Positions 1 through 9,688 of a stretch of DNA of 64,000 bases are shown here, one piece after another. The notes under the pieces were generated by a model. It was not told the DNA's origin, did no database searches, and saw only the letters and a list, made by a program, of their open reading frames with translations. The DNA comes from Halichondria panicea (Eukaryota; Porifera; Demospongiae; Suberitida; Halichondriidae), in the NCBI RefSeq assembly GCF_963675165.1, contig NC_087379.1:3622763-3686762 (forward strand), given 5' to 3'. Position numbers and translations under genes: made by a program. The stretch's first letter is position 1, and each line of letters begins with the position of its first letter.

Positions 1-3000
1 AATTGCAGATGTTTTAAACCCACGCATGTGATAAACATTCCAATGCGATGACACTTGTGTATGAATATCATTATAACAAAATTCCTTGTAATTTTAATTT
101 GGACAGTCCTTAATGCCCCTGAGGTGTATGTGCTGTATGCATTATAAACGAATGGGGCCTGTTGCTAAGATAGCCAAAGAGGTGACACTAGTGATGAGGT
201 GACACTAGTGATTCCACATGATATCAAAATAAGGAGTACGCCGAAGGTTTAAGGATAGTACGCCGAAGGTTTAAGGATAGTAAACAATTAAACGCGAAGA
301 GAGCCAAGGTGCACTTGATTTTTGGGGATCTGAACAATCCCTTCCTTCACTTTTGACGGAGTTGATGACATTACAGGTAATCACCTGAATATCAGCAGCT
401 TAGTGATGATGAAGACACCCACATCGCTACGATCGGAAACGGTATGGATGAAGGAAGGTATGAAATGACAAAATAGTACCTAATTGAATTGTGGGTGGAA
501 AATCTACAGCTGACTTCTGCCACAACCCTACTCAATCTTAGTGTCTGTTCAAAAACGGTGCAAAGGATCAACTGGAATGGTCATCCAAAATCCTGGTATT
601 TAGCTACTGTCCACGAGCTACTGTCCACTACTTTGCATGACACTCAAAAGACTCGGTTTTTCTTCAACAAAGTGAAGCAAATAGTGCAAAGAGTTGATGA
701 AACAATAAAGGTACATCTAAGAAAGTAGTATAAGACTATACTAGATGTCTATAATTATGAAGAAGGTATTAATGGAGACGTTTTTATAAACAAACAGTCC
801 ATTTAGTGTTGGAGCCCCTGATTTAAATGCTAATTACGATTCACATTATGTAGAATCACATTATGTAGAATCACAAATGTTGTCACAAATGTTGACAAAT
901 CACTTTCTCTGTCAAAATTATCATTGTTTGTGAGTGGTGGTGATGGGGATAATTTTCGTGGGTAAGAGTTTTCGTGGGTAAGAGCCTCTGCTGATGTACT
1001 GCTGTAAATACATTGTCATCTGCTTTAGCCTTAGACTGTCTGGCTTTTCCTTGGTTGTGCTAATTTCGGCAATCCTTACTTCTCTTTGATTTAGACACTT
1101 GTTTCACTATTATTCAATAGTGAAAAATGTTGTCAATGGTGAAAAATATGTGTATGTGATCGTCAATAATTGGGTTGCCTATTGTCAATGATTATCCGAT
1201 TCATTGTCAGTAACTATCGTTATGTTTGTCAATGGAATTATTGCCAATAATTATCATCGTGTTTGTCAATGATTGTTTATCTTCAGTTTATCGTCATCAT
1301 AATGAAAACAGACCAATTGGCGCAAGCTATAATTTGTGCGATCTATATACCAGATGATAGAGCAAAGAATTGCCTACGCATTGATGTGCTTAGTGTGCAC
1401 ATACCTCGTTCTATGCCTGAGTTATGCACGTTGGAAACTCGAGGTTGTAAAACAGCAGTATTGAGAAACACCCACTTAAAGATTGCTAAATTGGGAAAAG
1501 TAAGGCTGCTTAGACAAAGCGCTTCGATGGAATGCGTTGGATTCAGAGGAGCTATAGAGAGGGAAGACTGTAGACTGTAGATAACTATAAGCCAAGAAAA
1601 ATTATTATGAGATTATACACTGTAGTCTGGCTATTGCTCCAATTGGTCTGTTTTCCCAGAGCCTGTCACATATTATATTGTCTTTTCATTCTGAGTATTG
1701 ACAATATAATACATGGTGTTATAATTACATGGATGTTTTCCACCGATTATTATTTGATGTCCCTATTATTTGATGTCCCTGCTCCATTGATGTGAGGTCA
1801 CCATAATTATTAATTACTTTACTGCGCATGCGCATAAAGTATTACTGTTGCCTAGCTCACTGTACTGGTACTGTAACTCAAGACCTCCCAGAACATTGTC
1901 TGTCCACCACAGTCCTACGTAATGGCAGAAGGCGAATGGCAGAAGGCGAGCAGGAAGCTCATGTAATAGATAAATAGATAGTAACTGTGATACTTACATT
2001 ACGCCAGACGCTTACAGTACGCCAGCTGTCTCGCAAGCTACGCTTCGAGTTAAGGGTCTGTGGCAGGGTCTGTGCTGTGGCAGGGTCTGTGCTGTGGCAG
2101 GGTCTGTGGCAGTGTGCTAGCTATCCCAGTATAATTTACTGTACTCAGCCTATCAGCATGTTAGTCCATCACATCATGTGGGTGTGGTTTAAGGATATGA
2201 GTGGGTATAGACCGTTCTTCGAGTGAAGGAGCGTGGCTTGCAACTTACGATACACAACTGATATTACATACTCATACTGTCAGCTTGTATTAAATGACAC
2301 TCCAATAACCTGGACGGTAGCGCTAATGACTACCACAAAAAAGTACAGGCCAGCATCATATTACATATTAATTTTCTATCAAAATAATTTATGTAGCTGT
2401 AACTGAGTACAGTGTATGTTTGAGTACAGTGTATGTTTTCATTGTAAAGATGGGCAGGTTGGTCAAGCTATTGTGGACAAGTAAGGGTCCTGCTTGCATT
2501 CTTTTCTACATGCAGGTACATTCTACATGCAGGTACATGCAGGTTTCTCACCAATTCCCAAATTCCCAATGGGAAAGGCTTGGACAAAGGGCGTGGTCGA
2601 CCACCTATACCAGTGGAACTCATAAAGTTCACATGGAAAGAAATTAGTGGTGCACTTCTCTGGCGCCGATTAAAGCAGAATGGAGATTAAGAGTTACTCT
2701 GATATAAGTGACCAAGAATTAGAAGATATTTGGTTTGACAGTACTGGGTTGCCAATAATGATAATGAGTGGATCTTTAGGAATACATGTTCAACGAAGAA
2801 GGATAACAGCGAAGAAGGATAACAGAAATGTTACAGCATATTGACCCATGCAATGACCAAGCCCATGCAATGACCAAGACCTGTTCGTACTAGTCGGTTT
2901 TCCATTGCATGGCTTCGCACTGGCTTGGAATTTGCACCCTATTGGAGTACAAAGAAGATGTGATGTTTTTGGATGTAGTGAATCAAGCGTGGTCGATGAT

Positions 3001-3226
3001 GCCTTTGGAGTTGTTTGGAGTCAGCTCGGAATTAGCCTCGAGACCAGGCCTCTTGAGAAGAGGGCCTGGTACCTATTGCATGGGTGATAGTGCACATGCG
3101 CAAACTGAGTCTCCCAGAATATGGGGATTCGTTTACCTTAGTAAACTATCGTAAACTTATACCGTAAACTAGTTTTTACTGGGAAATCTATTCCGTGATA
3201 TTGTACTAGATCTCTAGCTCTATGCA
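1..3226. other. Noncoding A+T-rich region with dense short tandem duplications
   Basis: No convincing gene was found. The longest open frame (105 codons, 1263-1580, +) has no recognisable motif and no clear exon context. The region is marked by at least 13 short two- or three-copy tandem duplications with units of 12-22 bp. Positions 2160-2230 share words with the reverse complement of 17780-17895 (for example GTGGGTGTGGTTT and GAAGGAGCGTGGCTT), so a dispersed repeat is present at both sites. Confidence 0.6.
179..2878. repeat. Cluster of short direct tandem duplications
   Basis: Directly visible duplications (position, unit length): 179-212 (17 bp), 235-278 (22), 602-629 (14), 841-870 (15), 871-894 (12), 953-984 (16), 1748-1779 (16), 1921-1948 (14), 2058-2108 (17, three copies), 2405-2438 (17), 2504-2537 (17), 2794-2825 (16) and 2845-2878 (17). 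Copies are identical or nearly so, and the unit sequences are unrelated to each other. This argues for a mutational or assembly process, not one repeat family. Confidence 0.9.
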
Positions 3227-4165
3227 ATGGCGTCAACCGAGTTTTGTCAAGCTGTGGCTTATGCCCTAAATTGTGTTGGTCAAGAAGGCCTCACACTGAA
3301 GTCGAAGCAAGAAGAGGCTCTCATCCACCTCTACGATGGTCGGGATGTGTTTGCTTGGTTCCCTACAGGCTATGGCAAGTCTCTCTGTTTCCAACTTCTG
3401 CCCTTCATGTTTGACTTCAAACTAAAGCGGACAGGCTGTCAAGAGTTGAGAGAAGTGTTGTGCTGGTGCTGTCACCACTAGTTTCTTTGATGGTAGACCA
3501 GGTGTCAGGCCTGCAGAAGAGGGGTGTCTCTGCTGCTATACTCTCTGGCAACAAAGGTAAGCAGCTAGAACAGCCATAATACTCAGACTTCTTTTGATTG
3601 ACAGAGTACATATAGAAGGTAATGGCTCTATGATCTAGAAAGATAGCTAGAAACTGATGTGAACACCGTTTAATATAGCATGTACATGTCCAGTCTGTAT
3701 AATTACAGTTGGATAGCCACCGTACCTACTTGTACGTGTTTTAGTTAAATATGCATTTCGCATTACATCATAATATTGAACAGGAAGAAATTTGTTAGAA
3801 AGTTCTAGTTTCTTTAGCTCACTTTTTTTGGGAGCGGTGCGATCATTTCAAAGAGAAAGAGAGGTAGTAAAAACATCTAACTCTTCATGATTGTAATGGT
3901 ACAACTCCTAGCTCTTGAAGGTAAGTAGGGGAAAAGATATTCTTTCTTGAGTATTGTATACTGTACTTTGTGGTTTTGTACTAGTGTTTTTGTAGCTGTG
4001 CAAAAACCCAGTTCCCAGTAATTTTAGCAGGTCATGTTTGTCAGGCTTAGACAGCATAGGAATACATTTTATAATTTGTGATCTAATACGCATAAAAAGT
4101 TATACCTTCATAAAAAGTAGGTGTGTAATTGCTCATTTTGTATGTACAGAGTTCCACGATTCGTA

Positions 4166-4510
4166 TTAGTCTAAGTCCATATCCTCTGTCTCTTCTGCAG
4201 ATTCGTTATCGGTGTCTCTGTTGTCTCCAAAAACATCTCGCATTATATCGTCTACCTCAGAATCGCCAAATTCATCTTCAGATTCTGAAGAGCTCTCTTG
4301 GTCGAGGTTAAGTTCGTGACTGGTCTGAGAAGTTTGAGGTACATTTGTGCACCCTTGACATTTGCATCCAGGACCACAATCATGCTTGTCTCTTCTGCAC
4401 TTGCAACGATTTGTTTGGCAGCCTGTTTTGCAACCACATCCCTTTTGAAGCAAGGTGACTCTGTCTCTGATCACCGAAACATTGCTCTCACTGTCCCAGT
4501 CGATGGCCAA
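4166..4510 (-). CDS. CXC (tesmin/TSO1-like) cysteine-rich domain and acidic tail
   Basis: This 114-codon frame begins with about 25 residues and then a CXC-type cluster (GCGCKTGCQTNRCKC, then CGPGCKCQGC, plus-strand 4350-4440). CXC motifs of this kind bind zinc and contact DNA in tesmin/TSO1/MSL2 proteins. It ends in a Ser/Glu/Asp-rich tail. The ORF lies directly downstream of the 1613-aa ORF in another frame. The two are joined in frame if one unit of the 10-bp duplication at 4529-4553 is discounted, so this is very likely the C-terminus of the same protein. The methionine at 4510 need not be a real start. Confidence 0.7.
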   Translation of the reverse strand: MAIDWDSESNVSVIRDRVTLLQKGCGCKTGCQTNRCKCRRDKHDCGPGCKCQGCTNVPQTSQTSHELNLDQESSSESEDEFGDSEVDDIMRDVFGDNRDTDNESAEETEDMDLD

Positions 4511-4520
4511 TGTACTTGTG

Positions 4521-7500
4521 TCAACCTGTTTCCATCCGTTTCCATCCGTTTCCGTCTAGTACTGGGTAAGTGATATTGTTGGAAGTTGCTTGACTCCACA
4601 CACATTGTACCCAACAGGACCGTTTCCAATGTCTGTCAAGTGCGTCATAGGAGGGGATCATTTCTTCTTCATACTTTATACGGAGCCAGATTTTCTCCCT
4701 CATCAGAGAAAGCCATGCACTGTGGTGTACTTGGGCATGCTGTTTGCTATCAAGAAGTGAGTTAAATAGTGACATTGGTGTTGGGAATGAAGGTAGAAAT
4801 ACTGATTTGTGCTTTCTGAAGTAAGCACATCCAACCAGCCTAATGAAGGAGAGGAATCCATCAGCGTCTGGTTGAGATAGCATTCCTGGAGTTTGAGCAG
4901 TACTATCGCAGATAAATTGTGAATATTCAAACAGTGTAGCCATAAATGTTGCCTTTCCTATTCCGTTAAAAAATGAAACGAAATCACATCCTGTACTTAT
5001 GTATAGCATCTGCATAACTGCTGGTAGTTGTTCAATTGCAGCGAGACTAGGATCATTCTCGAACGCTGTGAGGAGTGCCTGTATGTCTAGGAATCGATGC
5101 TCTGTTGAGTTGAACAGGCTCAGTCGAACATTACATTCAAGCTGTGTTCCAGCAACCAGTGGTAAGCCTACGTGATACACATCTGTATCAGGACTGAGTA
5201 CAAGCTTCCTAGTGCCTACAGAATTGATTACATGTAACCAAATTCTCGTGTCTGACTCTTCTGCATTACAATATAGAGAATCGTCAACTTGTGGTTGTGG
5301 TGTGGATCCAGTTACAAACAGGCATTTGTTTTGCAGATTACTGCTGAACCCTCCAGCTGTAACAAATTTTTGTTGTAGAGCTAGCTTGCGCTGCACTTTC
5401 TTCAAGAAGTAAGTTGAGAGAAAAGTAACAAGGTTTCTCTTGCATAATCTACAACTCAAAATATTTTTTCTCCACATAGGAGGGATCACCATGTCTGCTG
5501 CAAAAGTTGTGCACTGGTGATCGTCATTCAAGTGTGCTGTCTTGTCGCGATGCAGTCGTTCAAAATATTTGGGACTTAGCTGGACACACTCAGGATCGTC
5601 GAAAAGTAAGTGTACTTCCTGTGATCTACTTCTAAAGTATGGATAGATATGCTGTCGGATTAAAAAGTCGGCATAATCACCTATGTTTTTATGTGCACTC
5701 CATGGTGTAATATTTATCAAAAACATTCCCTCGATTATGACAGCATCTGGTATCCATCCAGGTTTTAATGACGATGCAATAATAGCAGCATTTGCCTTCT
5801 CATACCGTTTTTGTAGCACATTGGTAGTGTTTGACTTGGCTCCTTTAGTTGGTGTGCCATCAATGTTTGCAATCGCTCTGGGTAGTTCCAAGCACTGCTC
5901 ATAACTTTTGCTTAGGTTTGTTCCTGTGATTGTAGCATGTGCAACTCTCCTTTTCCATAATTCTATCTGAATCTTTCTCTCTCTTTCGATTTCTGAGCCC
6001 TTTTTTCGTCGTCCGAGTTTTTCTGTAAATGTTAAAAGTCTCTTTCGGTGTTTTGGTGGTTTGACACTAGGAGTTTTCAAGATGTAGTACTGCACACGGT
6101 TCCTATACTCTGTTTCCCCTATGGATCTAAAATTGATGAGGTCATGTTCTTGTTGGGGAGTTAGTTGTTTTTTATTGAAAAGGTGACATAGAGCATCGTT
6201 ACAGGTGCTTGTGACAAGGCTACATGACTCTAACTTGTTCACTTGTTTCTTAATGTTTCCTTCCAACTTTCTGCTCTCGTTGTCATTGCTAGTAGCATAC
6301 AGTGATTTGATTGGTGTTATATCAATCTTTTGCTTCTTAAAAAGCTGTTGCTCAATGTTTTTCATTGCTTCTGCTCTGATAGGTAAGAAGAGTGAGATTC
6401 TGGTGATAGTTTCAGCAGACGGTCTGCTAACGAACTCCTTGCATTCACGATTAATGCACATCTCATGTGCCTCATCGATTCCTATTGAGTGGCCTGGCCT
6501 ACCAAGAAGACTCACAGTGAAACCACCTTTTTCGAGATTTGCACGAACATCACCTGGTAAGTTATACATATCTCTTATGTGTTGAGGAATCAATTGCTGG
6601 TACCTGGGTCGATCAAATGCAGTGAAAATTGGCACCATTAATTTAATAGCAGCCATTCTTAAGTCCCATTGACCAGTTCTCACAGCACAGTAGAGTGCTA
6701 TGTATCCCACACAGGTTCTGAATATGAATTCAATCCAAAACTTCACTGTTTTGTTTTCCGACTCTCTCTTCTGGATGTACTCGTCAAATAGTTGAAGTAC
6801 ATTGCATTTCTCTTGCAGGTCTTCCAGCAACTGGTTGATGTTCCTCAGGGCACTTTCTTGGGTTTCAGAAGGAGGAAGATTTTGGACCATTTCTGATGCG
6901 GTGTGAAGAAAATCTGTTGGGACATTCCCCTTCTCCAAGAAAATGGAGAACAGGAGCCGATACATGGATTCCCACGCTTCCATTAGAAAATGGTGAGTCC
7001 TCTTAAAGTTAGAGGTGATGGAATTGGGGGTGTTGTACCCACTACACTTCCCAATATCCACTAGGCCTGCATCAAAGTAGATTTTGACCAGTACCTCTTG
7101 GTAATTCTTGAGAATATGCCAATCTCCTGGGAATGGAATGAGCCATGCTAAATCACTCCCATACTCTGCCTTAAGAGATTGTATGCGGGCATATGTTACT
7201 TGATCCCCTTCTAGGAAAATTAGTGCTTGTTTCTTTGTAGCAATGAATTTGTTGTACAGGTCGTTTATAATACTAAGCACAGTCTCGTTATCGTCACATT
7301 TTTGATCTAGAACGTTGTAATAGATTATGTTGGACCTTTCTACACTGCATATATTGCTAGATAGACTGAAATAGGCCTGGAAGTCGATCAATGGTGTGGC
7401 ATGTGCTGTACAAGCAACTTTCAGCAGAATATAGTTACCAGCAATATTTTGAAATTTTTTTAGGGCACTCTCTTCGTTAAGTTTCAGCCCAAAGTCATTC

Positions 7501-9362
7501 ATGCTTAGCGGTGTTGTTTCAGTACTCTGTACATGGGTGTAGATTGTATTGGAACTTTCCTCGCTTGCCGATAGGGCTCTGATCGCTCCTGTTCTGCTCC
7601 TTCTAAGTTTTTTCGGTTGAGGGGACTTAATTGGTGATCTTGTTGAATATACTCTCTTTGTGAGCATGCGGTTCCCAATTAAGTCTGTATTGGTAGTTAG
7701 TGTTAGTGGCTTGGGTTGGGCGATTTGTACTGTTGTGCCATGCCAACTTAACTGCTGTTTTCCACAATATACTCTGGCATAATGGTGTATATAGTCAATA
7801 TTATCGGCTGATGCGATCATAAAACAGTTACTTGGGTAGCTTTTCATTATTCCCTCACTCGCTCGTTTCTCAATACGGTATTGAACATACCTCAAAGCAG
7901 TTTCAGAGCTTGCACAAATGCCTAAGCGATTGAACATCCTAACCAAGCGTATAGAGCCTCCACATGTTTCAATTGCTTCTGTCAATAGGGTATGTATTGG
8001 GAAGGAACACTGGTTGTTGATAGTGAAAAACAGTACACACACACAAAAGAACCTCCGAATAGTTCGTACTTGTGACGTGTTCTTTATGGCTTTCTTTGAG
8101 AGAGGTTTGGTTAGCAATGAAATAGCTCTCCAAATGTCTGGATCAAGTTTATTAATGAACTTGTTAATGTCAATGCTCTCTATATTATGTGGCTGTCCAG
8201 AATCTTGTTCAATCAATTCATTAATTGACTTGTGACATTTTTCATTTAGAGTGAGGCATACCTCAGACAATTTGTCTTTTGTTTCGTGACGTCTGCAGTG
8301 ACCTAGAGCAACACTGAGGGCATAGAAAATGTCTCCTCCATGGCGGTACAGAATCGTACCTATCCTCATCACTGAGCATTTGTAAGCCATATGATGTTCT
8401 AGCATATTTGAGAGCTCACTTCTTAGCCAAATTGAGTTTGGAAAGTCAACAGTGATGTTCATCTCTGAAGCCATTTTTGATAGTTTAATCTTAAATGTCT
8501 CATACACTTCAGGCAATAACAGAGCTGTTTGTTTCAAAATCGCTTTGCCAACATGTATGGCTGACAGACTAGATACGTATGATAGGACCTCATCCGATGT
8601 TCTGACATTAGATAATATGGGTATATCGGATTCAATCTTATCAAGTAGCAATTGAAGGTCAGAGTCTGTGCTTTTGACTGACCCCTTTAGTCGCTTCAGT
8701 AAATAGAGATGGGATTTGTAGCACGTAAAACACACTCGGTCACTAGATGATATGCTCTCATTACTACTAGTGACAGTGTTCTCTGAGAGGAACGCCTCTA
8801 TTATGTCAGGCTCTGAGACAACTCGGCTTTTTGTAAAGTCTGATATGTGTTTACTACACGTTTTGCATTTGAGGTGGGACGGGTTCAATTTTCGATATAG
8901 GACGCCGTAGTGGTATGTACAAAGAGGTATGCCATCAGTACCTCTTGGTGTTTCAATGCGTTCTATATTCATATCAAACAATGAGCATATTGTTGCTCTA
9001 TCAGCTAATGTGGTACTTTTGCATTCACATTCATTGCATTCTGAAACATAACACTGTTGCTCTTTTTCATTCTCATCATTTATTTTTCTCCATCTAGGTA
9101 CAAAACTACTCTCGCCAATGGAACTCACATCTTGCCGGCAATTTCTGCAAATGCAGCTATCTGGATTGATGCCAAGAGCTGGTTCAAATTCTTGAAGCTT
9201 CTTGAGAAGTGAGCCATCCTTCCATGACTTTGGATGGAAATACTTCGACATATTACCTCGTTTGCAGAGGATGCATGGTTGACAAGGCTGCCCTTGGTGA
9301 ACACTTGAAATAGCGGGTCGCACATCAGCTCCGCTCCCTCTTGTGGCTCTATGCTGACTCAT
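4521..9362 (-). CDS. Giant transposon-type ORF, 1613 aa (zinc clusters, possible nuclease motifs)
   Basis: A single uninterrupted 4.8-kb frame in a window where most other frames are broken. The N-terminus has cysteine clusters (PCILCKRG at about residues 29-36, CICRNC near 70-75) and further Cys pairs to about residue 220. Around residues 515-545 there is ADNIDYIHHYARVYCGKQQ, and near 745 PFPGDWHILKN. An Asp block followed by GDWH is a pattern seen in transposase-like RNase H folds. Near 1365-1395 there is AEESDTRIWLH, followed by SPDTDVYHVGLPLV, resembling the acidic clusters of PIN/FEN-type nucleases. I chose Met at 9362 as the start because no better upstream frame is contiguous, but a minus-strand open frame at 9470-9688 could be an upstream exon. 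The ORF ends early at a 10-bp tandem duplication just before the CXC ORF. It is probably a mobile-element protein; the biochemical role is inferred. Confidence 0.7.
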   Translation of the reverse strand: MSQHRATRGSGADVRPAISSVHQGQPCQPCILCKRGNMSKYFHPKSWKDGSLLKKLQEFEPALGINPDSCICRNCRQDVSSIGESSFVPRWRKINDENEKEQQCYVSECNECECKSTTLADRATICSLFDMNIERIETPRGTDGIPLCTYHYGVLYRKLNPSHLKCKTCSKHISDFTKSRVVSEPDIIEAFLSENTVTSSNESISSSDRVCFTCYKSHLYLLKRLKGSVKSTDSDLQLLLDKIESDIPILSNVRTSDEVLSYVSSLSAIHVGKAILKQTALLLPEVYETFKIKLSKMASEMNITVDFPNSIWLRSELSNMLEHHMAYKCSVMRIGTILYRHGGDIFYALSVALGHCRRHETKDKLSEVCLTLNEKCHKSINELIEQDSGQPHNIESIDINKFINKLDPDIWRAISLLTKPLSKKAIKNTSQVRTIRRFFCVCVLFFTINNQCSFPIHTLLTEAIETCGGSIRLVRMFNRLGICASSETALRYVQYRIEKRASEGIMKSYPSNCFMIASADNIDYIHHYARVYCGKQQLSWHGTTVQIAQPKPLTLTTNTDLIGNRMLTKRVYSTRSPIKSPQPKKLRRSRTGAIRALSASEESSNTIYTHVQSTETTPLSMNDFGLKLNEESALKKFQNIAGNYILLKVACTAHATPLIDFQAYFSLSSNICSVERSNIIYYNVLDQKCDDNETVLSIINDLYNKFIATKKQALIFLEGDQVTYARIQSLKAEYGSDLAWLIPFPGDWHILKNYQEVLVKIYFDAGLVDIGKCSGYNTPNSITSNFKRTHHFLMEAWESMYRLLFSIFLEKGNVPTDFLHTASEMVQNLPPSETQESALRNINQLLEDLQEKCNVLQLFDEYIQKRESENKTVKFWIEFIFRTCVGYIALYCAVRTGQWDLRMAAIKLMVPIFTAFDRPRYQQLIPQHIRDMYNLPGDVRANLEKGGFTVSLLGRPGHSIGIDEAHEMCINRECKEFVSRPSAETITRISLFLPIRAEAMKNIEQQLFKKQKIDITPIKSLYATSNDNESRKLEGNIKKQVNKLESCSLVTSTCNDALCHLFNKKQLTPQQEHDLINFRSIGETEYRNRVQYYILKTPSVKPPKHRKRLLTFTEKLGRRKKGSEIERERKIQIELWKRRVAHATITGTNLSKSYEQCLELPRAIANIDGTPTKGAKSNTTNVLQKRYEKANAAIIASSLKPGWIPDAVIIEGMFLINITPWSAHKNIGDYADFLIRQHIYPYFRSRSQEVHLLFDDPECVQLSPKYFERLHRDKTAHLNDDHQCTTFAADMVIPPMWRKNILSCRLCKRNLVTFLSTYFLKKVQRKLALQQKFVTAGGFSSNLQNKCLFVTGSTPQPQVDDSLYCNAEESDTRIWLHVINSVGTRKLVLSPDTDVYHVGLPLVAGTQLECNVRLSLFNSTEHRFLDIQALLTAFENDPSLAAIEQLPAVMQMLYISTGCDFVSFFNGIGKATFMATLFEYSQFICDSTAQTPGMLSQPDADGFLSFIRLVGCAYFRKHKSVFLPSFPTPMSLFNSLLDSKQHAQVHHSAWLSLMREKIWLRIKYEEEMIPSYDALDRHWKRSCWVQCVWSQATSNNITYPVLDGNGWKRMETG
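4529..4553. repeat. 10-bp tandem duplication that splits the giant ORF
   Basis: GTTTCCATCC is present twice in tandem plus a partial third copy. The ten-base length shifts the minus-strand frame exactly between the 1613-aa ORF and the CXC ORF. Confidence 0.85.
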
Positions 9363-9469
9363 TAATGACCTATTTTAATGCATTTGACATGCCATAATTT
9401 TGCATAATTTGTTTCAATTCACCTTGTAAATAATAATAATTATTCTCAGCAAAGTTGATTCAGTGGACC

Positions 9470-9688
9470 TCAGGATGACCACATGGCCTTGTAAAAATCA
9501 GCTGTAAATTTATGAATATATGTGGGAACAGCCAGATTTTTTTTGTTAAATAAATGATGGGCATTGGTCCACAGATCTTCAAAAAATTTAAGCAAAATAA
9601 TGCTGGGAACTGGATTTTTGCACAGCATGAACACGTGCACTAATTTTGTGTCTGAAAATGTATGCTGTGGAAGAATCAGGACACACAC
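9470..9688 (-). other. Possible upstream exon of the giant ORF
   Basis: An open minus-strand frame of 72 codons lies about 110 bp upstream of the giant ORF start. Its composition (Phe/Leu/Lys-rich, ending near a GAGGTCCAC that could be a splice donor) is compatible with coding sequence. No domain is recognised, and the right arm of the inverted repeat falls inside it, so it could equally be element end sequence. Confidence 0.25.

Larger units (their letters stand above)
3995..9626. mobile_element. Probable large transposon with subterminal inverted repeats
   Basis: A roughly 31-bp inverted repeat flanks the giant minus-strand ORF. The left arm is 3995-4025 (core GCTGTGCAAAAACCCAGTTC) and the right arm 9594-9626 is its reverse complement with a few mismatches. 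The pair encloses both the 1613-codon ORF and the CXC ORF, as expected of one element inserted in the RecQ intron. True termini and a target-site duplication were not found, so these arms may be subterminal. Confidence 0.5.

Noticed and set aside
1263-1580. 105-codon plus-strand frame as a gene
   Set aside because: No motif, no exon signals and no similarity recognised. Its length is within chance expectation for this much sequence.
5212-8655. Plus-strand frames of 66-126 codons opposite the giant ORF
   Set aside because: They are antisense shadows of the 1613-codon minus-strand frame and show no independent motifs.
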